A stretch of DNA of 64,000 bases from Methanococcus voltae (lineage in GTDB: Archaea > AGJL01 > Methanococci > Methanococcales > Methanococcaceae): positions 62,001-126,000 of the forward strand of contig NZ_JAGGMO010000001.1 of assembly GCF_017875395.1 (NCBI RefSeq), written 5' to 3'. The first letter of the stretch is position 1. Each line of letters starts with the position of its first letter. The position numbers and the translations under genes were made by a program. The notes below the pieces were generated by a model, which was not told where the DNA came from, did no database searches, and saw only the letters and a program-made list of their open reading frames with translations. This document shows positions 60,200 through 64,000 of this stretch, piece after piece.

Positions 60200-60374
60200 T
60201 TTAAAAGGATATTATTGAATTAAAATTGCATACATTCGGCATTTGAAAAAAAGTAATAAAAAAAATAAGTTATTATTTATAATTTATTTACTCTTTTTAA
60301 TTCCTTAACATTTTACTTTTTTAACTTTTTAATTTATTTTATTTATATTATTTATTTTATATTATTTTAATTTA

Positions 60375-61853
60375 TTATTTTATTTGGATAAAATTCCAAG
60401 GCATCTCTTCAGTATCATATTCACAAAGATAAATGTCTTTATCTACGGCTTTTATTAGTTCATTTGGATTTTTTACAGATTTTAAGACTTCCGAAATCTC
60501 AAAATCGCCCCTACATAAAATTGTCTGAGCAATCATAGAATTAAAATTCTCATAGTCGACACTGACTTTATACTTTTTAAGCTCTTTTTCAATTGTCTTT
60601 ATTTTCTTTTTACTATTCAAGTCAAAAGCATGACTTTCAAATGGAGTATGAGGCTTAGGTATCATTGGGTTAATACTTACATCTACTTTACGGACTTTTT
60701 CCTTAATTTCCTTTGTTAATGAAATTATTTCGTTAATATCTTCCTGCGTCTCACCTTTAAAACCAACCATATAGTATAATTTTACAGTGTTTATGCCGAA
60801 CTCTTTTGAAATATCTACTGCATTTAATATATTTTCTTTTGAAACATCTTTGTAAATATTATCCCGCATACGCTGACTTCCAGCTTCAGGGGCAATTGTA
60901 AGGGTTTTTAATTCCAATATCCCAAGTAATTCCTCAGTAAGAGTATCTGCCCTAAGAGAAGATGGCGAAATTTTAACATCTTTTTCTTTTATATACTGGC
61001 ATAATTCCAAAACGTGTTTGTAATCACTCACTGATGGTGCTATAAGTGCTACTTTGTCGGCATCAGTGTGTTTTAAGCCTTCATCTACAATATATTTTAA
61101 ATCTTCAAGTTTCCTATACCTTGGAGGATAATATATACACTTAGCCATGCAAAATTTACATCTTCTTGGGCAACCCCTCCCTATTTCAAGTAGAAAAGCT
61201 TTTCCGTACGCTCCTTCTTCATGTGTAATCTGTTCTATCGGATAATCTTCCAAACCCAATTTTTTAGGATAAATTCTTTTTATACTATTTTCTTTCTTAA
61301 TTTTCTCGATTACTTTTAATAATTCACTGTAATAAATTTCTTCCCGTGTTTCTTCGTCGTAATTTGAAAGTTCTATGTTTGAAAGTCCCGATGTTTCAAA
61401 AATATCTAAGATATCTGATGAAATTAATATGCCCGACTTTTGTTCTTTTGAATAATATTTATCCCTTAAATCATCATCATGTGCCGTTATAATATCATAC
61501 ATTACATCGCTACCTTCAATTTCCCCTATTACAAAATAGTCGAAGAAATTTATGAGCGGTAATGGATTAGCAATTGCACAAGGACCTCCTGCTATAAATT
61601 TAGCATTTGGATTGGTTTTTTTTAATTCACTAACCATTTTGATGACATTGAAGTAGTCATTTTCGTATTGAAGTGTTATGATAATTGCGTCGGAATTTTT
61701 TATATTACTGTAATTTTCTATGAAATACACTCCAGCGTGGATATTTTTGTATTTACTTAGATTTTCGTTCAAAACGTGTGTGGCAAGGCAAGCTATACCG
61801 CCTTTAAATTTATTGGGGTATATTATTCCGACATTATAGTTAAAATTTTGCAT
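60375..61853 (-). CDS. B12-binding-type radical SAM protein
   Basis: 492 residues from the ATG behind AAAAGGGATAAT (the open frame begins 15 codons earlier). The first 200 residues form a cobalamin-binding-like Rossmann region, with FIAGGPCAIANPLPLINFFDYFVIGEIE as in YgiQ/TIGR-type enzymes. The radical SAM motif is CPRRCKFCMAKC (near residue 240). KISPSSLRADTLTEELL, APEAGSQRMRDNI and VGFKGETQEDINEI follow as in the Elp3-like fold. Substrate unknown; a methyltransferase or modifying enzyme is possible. Confidence 0.85.
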   Translation of the reverse strand: MQNFNYNVGIIYPNKFKGGIACLATHVLNENLSKYKNIHAGVYFIENYSNIKNSDAIIITLQYENDYFNVIKMVSELKKTNPNAKFIAGGPCAIANPLPLINFFDYFVIGEIEGSDVMYDIITAHDDDLRDKYYSKEQKSGILISSDILDIFETSGLSNIELSNYDEETREEIYYSELLKVIEKIKKENSIKRIYPKKLGLEDYPIEQITHEEGAYGKAFLLEIGRGCPRRCKFCMAKCIYYPPRYRKLEDLKYIVDEGLKHTDADKVALIAPSVSDYKHVLELCQYIKEKDVKISPSSLRADTLTEELLGILELKTLTIAPEAGSQRMRDNIYKDVSKENILNAVDISKEFGINTVKLYYMVGFKGETQEDINEIISLTKEIKEKVRKVDVSINPMIPKPHTPFESHAFDLNSKKKIKTIEKELKKYKVSVDYENFNSMIAQTILCRGDFEISEVLKSVKNPNELIKAVDKDIYLCEYDTEEMPWNFIQIK

Positions 61854-61898
61854 ATTATCCCTTTTAAGTGAAGTCCAATGTAGTGTTATTTTACCCAT

Positions 61899-62187
61899 TA
61901 TTTTTTAGGTAATTTTTTATTTTATTTTTTTATTCTTTTATTTTTTTATTCTTTTATTTTTTTATATTTTATTATTCTATTTTATTATTCTATTTTATTA
62001 TTCTATTTTATTTTCGTTATCGGTTTGTTGCATCTAATTGTATTAATTAGTTTAATTATTTATATAATAATTGCATAGTAAAAATACTGAAAATATATTG
62101 AAATATATTAAAGATATTAAAGATATTAAAAAATTATTGAAAAGTATAATACGAATATGATTAACAAGGAATAATAAAATAACTTAA
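61899..62187. other. Divergent gap with T-rich repeats
   Basis: 289-bp gap between the radical SAM gene and the PP-loop gene. It begins with two T-rich direct repeats, a 16-bp unit near 61935-61951 and a 13-bp ATTATTCTATTTT array near 61968-62007. No ORF is seen. Confidence 0.6.
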
Positions 62188-63189
62188 ATGATTTATATGG
62201 ATAACGAAACACAATATAAAAAGGATAAACTAGATGAAATAGGCCGAATAGATAAACTATCTACGGAATTAAAATTTGCCAAAAAAACAAAAGAATTAGA
62301 AGAATTTGGGGCAATTCCATATAATAAATATGCAGAATGCGAGCTATGTATTCACAGCAGTGAAACAAGACCTATGTATGAGTATAAAGGTAAAAAATTC
62401 TGCATAGAATGTATAAACGCATTAAGATTTCCTCGAAACTTTGAAAAAATGAGTGAGGAATTATTTAATCATTTGAAAGTCCAAAAACAAAAGAATAATA
62501 AATATGACTGTATTTTAGGGTTTTCTGGGGGTAAAGATAGCGTAGTAGCACTATATTTATTGGTAAATGATTTAAAATTAAAACCTTTATGTGTAACTGT
62601 TGATAATGGATATATGGCCGATGAAGCTATGGAAAATTGCAAAAACATTGCAAAACACTTTAAAGTTGATTGGCTTGTACTAAATAGGGATTATACAACA
62701 TTTTTTAATAAAATGATAGAAAGGGGAGAATCTCCGTGTAGAATATGCTCCGATATGAATATGCACGAGTTATGGCACTTTGCAAGACAAACTAACATTA
62801 CTACGATAGTAACAGGTCACGAATTGCCTTTTGGCACTACTGCATTAAGAAATATGAAAAAAGACATAACTTTAGTAAGACTCTTAGTTGGTTATAAGTT
62901 ATCTGAAAAAGAGAGATACGAGATATTAAACAAATTACCATGGACTAAACCTAATTTGGCGGGATATACTACAAATTGTTTGGTATTGGGATACGCATTA
63001 CAAGAATTCCATAAAAGACGCCATATTAGTTTTGAATACGATAGGGTTTCTGCAATGATACGCTATGGTTTAATGACAAAAGAAGAAGCACTTTCTTCAT
63101 TAGAATGTCCAGAAGTCCCAATAGCAGTGCTTAAGGAACTTAAAAATAGAGGATTAAACGTAAAAATGGAAAAAATGGAAAAAGAGTAG
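62188..63189 (+). CDS. PP-loop ATP pyrophosphatase (ExsB/tRNA-thiolation-like)
   Basis: Enzyme of the N-type ATP pyrophosphatase superfamily, 333 residues. Two zinc-type Cys pairs precede the core (CELCIHSS and CIEC, about residues 45-78), followed by the PP-loop GFSGGKDSVVALYLL (about 112) and SPCRICSDMNMHELW, where two Cys may bind a cluster as in NcsA/TtuA-type thiolases. VTGHELPFGTTALRNM is also conserved. The start is uncertain; a Met at 62197 is equally likely. The gene pairs with Pcc1, another tRNA-modification factor, 23 bp downstream. Confidence 0.78.
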   Translation: MIYMDNETQYKKDKLDEIGRIDKLSTELKFAKKTKELEEFGAIPYNKYAECELCIHSSETRPMYEYKGKKFCIECINALRFPRNFEKMSEELFNHLKVQKQKNNKYDCILGFSGGKDSVVALYLLVNDLKLKPLCVTVDNGYMADEAMENCKNIAKHFKVDWLVLNRDYTTFFNKMIERGESPCRICSDMNMHELWHFARQTNITTIVTGHELPFGTTALRNMKKDITLVRLLVGYKLSEKERYEILNKLPWTKPNLAGYTTNCLVLGYALQEFHKRRHISFEYDRVSAMIRYGLMTKEEALSSLECPEVPIAVLKELKNRGLNVKMEKMEKE

Positions 63190-63212
63190 TAAAATATAAC
63201 TAGGATGATTTT

Positions 63213-63500
63213 ATGATAAAGAGTGTAACTTACAAAATGGGCTTTGATTCTTCAAAAATCATAGTAGATAGCTTAAAAGTTGATGATGTTAACGCAGGAT
63301 TGGTAATAAAAACTAATTTTGAGGAATTTGAAACTAATAAAAATAATAAAAATAATAAAAATACTGGTAAATTGGTATTTTCTGTTGAAACTAACTCCAT
63401 GGGTTCTTTAAAAAATATAATTGACGATTTTTTTGTAAACTTTGAAATGGCAGAAAAAATTCAGGAAATTCAAGAGAACAATGATAAAATTAAAAAATAG
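63213..63500 (+). CDS. pcc1: KEOPS complex subunit Pcc1
   Basis: Small dimerising subunit of the KEOPS complex that makes t6A37 on tRNA. The 95 residues match the CTAG/Pcc1 pattern, with a strand-rich start, a VETNSMGSLKNIIDDFFVNFEMAEKI helix and hydrophobic face. An Asn/Lys repeat (about residues 41-51) is inserted in a loop. AGGATGATTTT precedes the ATG. It follows the PP-loop gene closely, suggesting a tRNA-modification pair. Confidence 0.8.
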   Translation: MIKSVTYKMGFDSSKIIVDSLKVDDVNAGLVIKTNFEEFETNKNNKNNKNTGKLVFSVETNSMGSLKNIIDDFFVNFEMAEKIQEIQENNDKIKK

Positions 63501-63607
63501 GGATAAGAATAATTATATTAAAATAAGTCTAACTTCTAATTATTAATTATCACTTATTATTAATATGAAATTAAAAAAACTAACAAGTATAATTGAGCGG
63601 ATTTAAT

Positions 63608-64000
63608 ATGAAATTTAATTTTGAATCAATCAAAATATTTTTAAAAACATTTATTGAGGAATTTGATAAAAGATATGTCGTAAGGGGACTTATAGACGGC
63701 TCCTTATCCACGTTGGGTGTAGTAATCGGTGCAAGCACAGGTTCTGCTTCAATTATAATAGCTGCAGGTATTGGTGGAGGTATTGCAAACGGTATTTCAA
63801 ATATATTGGGTGCATTAACTGCAGAAAGGGCAATGATAGAAGAAGAAAGAAGTTATAAAGAAAAAAATTTACTAATGGAAGAAGGTTACTTAAAAAAGAC
63901 TAGCGAATATAAAGTTAAATTAGAAAAAAGTGCTTATTGCGGTATTTATGATGGTATAAGTACGATAATAGGCTCCGTAATTCCTGTAGTTCCATTCTTT
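63608..64000 (+). CDS. VIT1/CCC1-type transporter, partial (5' end)
   Basis: The window ends inside this gene; 131 codons are visible. MKFNFESIKIFLKTFIEEFDK is followed by KRYVVRGLIDGSLSTLGVVIGAS, the family's DG...LG helix, then ISNILGALTAERAMIEEERSYKE, a helix with the EERxxxE-type metal segment, and GIYDGISTIIGSVIP. This fits a vacuolar-iron-transporter-like (DUF125) Fe/Mn transporter. GAGCGGATTTAAT precedes the ATG. Confidence 0.75.
   Translation, partial: MKFNFESIKIFLKTFIEEFDKRYVVRGLIDGSLSTLGVVIGASTGSASIIIAAGIGGGIANGISNILGALTAERAMIEEERSYKEKNLLMEEGYLKKTSEYKVKLEKSAYCGIYDGISTIIGSVIPVVPFF

Overview
The window looks like the chromosome of a mesophilic methanogenic archaeon of the order Methanococcales, most probably Methanococcus voltae or a close relative. 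This is inferred from several points: a very high A+T content; TTTATATA-type promoters and GGTGAT-type ribosome binding sites; archaeal or methanogen-specific genes (cheF, UPF0254, DUF473, UPF0147, archaeal thymidylate synthase, cobY, a beta-CASP nuclease, LonB, KEOPS Pcc1); and a selenium-type F420-reducing hydrogenase operon in the order A-D-G-B, the order described for M. voltae fru. I see no rRNA, tRNA, insertion sequence, prophage or CRISPR array. Coding density is low, with many A+T-rich gaps of 300-850 bp that often carry short tandem repeats.

Layout. 1-8.1 kb is part of a taxis locus: an MCP (possibly cut at its 5' side by the window edge), UPF0254 on the other strand, then cheF, cheY, two CheC-like genes and a cheR with a very long Ser/Arg/Lys-rich tail. 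8.2-24.5 kb is mostly housekeeping: a DUF373 membrane protein, apt, an archaetidylserine-synthase-like gene, rtcB, a secreted nuclease, smc, an aminotransferase behind an 845-bp gap with paired palindromes, an Fe-S flavoprotein, a YigZ-like protein, a beta-CASP RNase and an amidohydrolase. 24.7-32.2 kb carries thymidylate synthase, a NERD-UvrD helicase, DUF473, a PAC2-family protein, nadA and asd. 32.5-41 kb is an iron/metal and small-protein section: feoA, a Cys-rich peptide, feoB, cobY, a PRC-barrel protein, a zinc-ribbon peptide, a permease with a thioredoxin-like partner, a Memo-like protein, a winged-helix protein and a 53-residue ORF.

41-48.3 kb is the energy section. It holds fruB, fruG, fruD and fruA (leftward), a tungsten-type aldehyde:ferredoxin oxidoreductase and a divergent membrane-anchored winged-helix regulator. 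The fruA reading frame contains an in-frame TGA at the position of the first cysteine of the C-terminal NiFe-binding motif. An archaeal SECIS hairpin lies one base after the real TAA stop, so fruA is a selenoprotein that simple ORF calling truncates. Upstream of fruA are two near-identical 21-bp direct repeats around a perfect 22-bp palindrome.

48.5-64 kb carries a fuculose-phosphate-type aldolase, an AI-2E-family permease, UPF0147, a YkgJ-type Cys-cluster protein, LonB, a second hydrogenase-maturation protease, a GNAT acetyltransferase, RqcH/NFACT, argS, a radical SAM protein, a PP-loop ATPase, Pcc1 and the start of a VIT/CCC1-type transporter cut by the window end.

The best leads are the fru promoter architecture, the twin palindromes with a switch-like leader before the aminotransferase, the CheR tail, the iron-box-like palindrome before feoA, and the inverted repeat between the oxidoreductase and its divergent regulator. 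Function calls rest on motifs and family resemblance read by eye; no database search was run.
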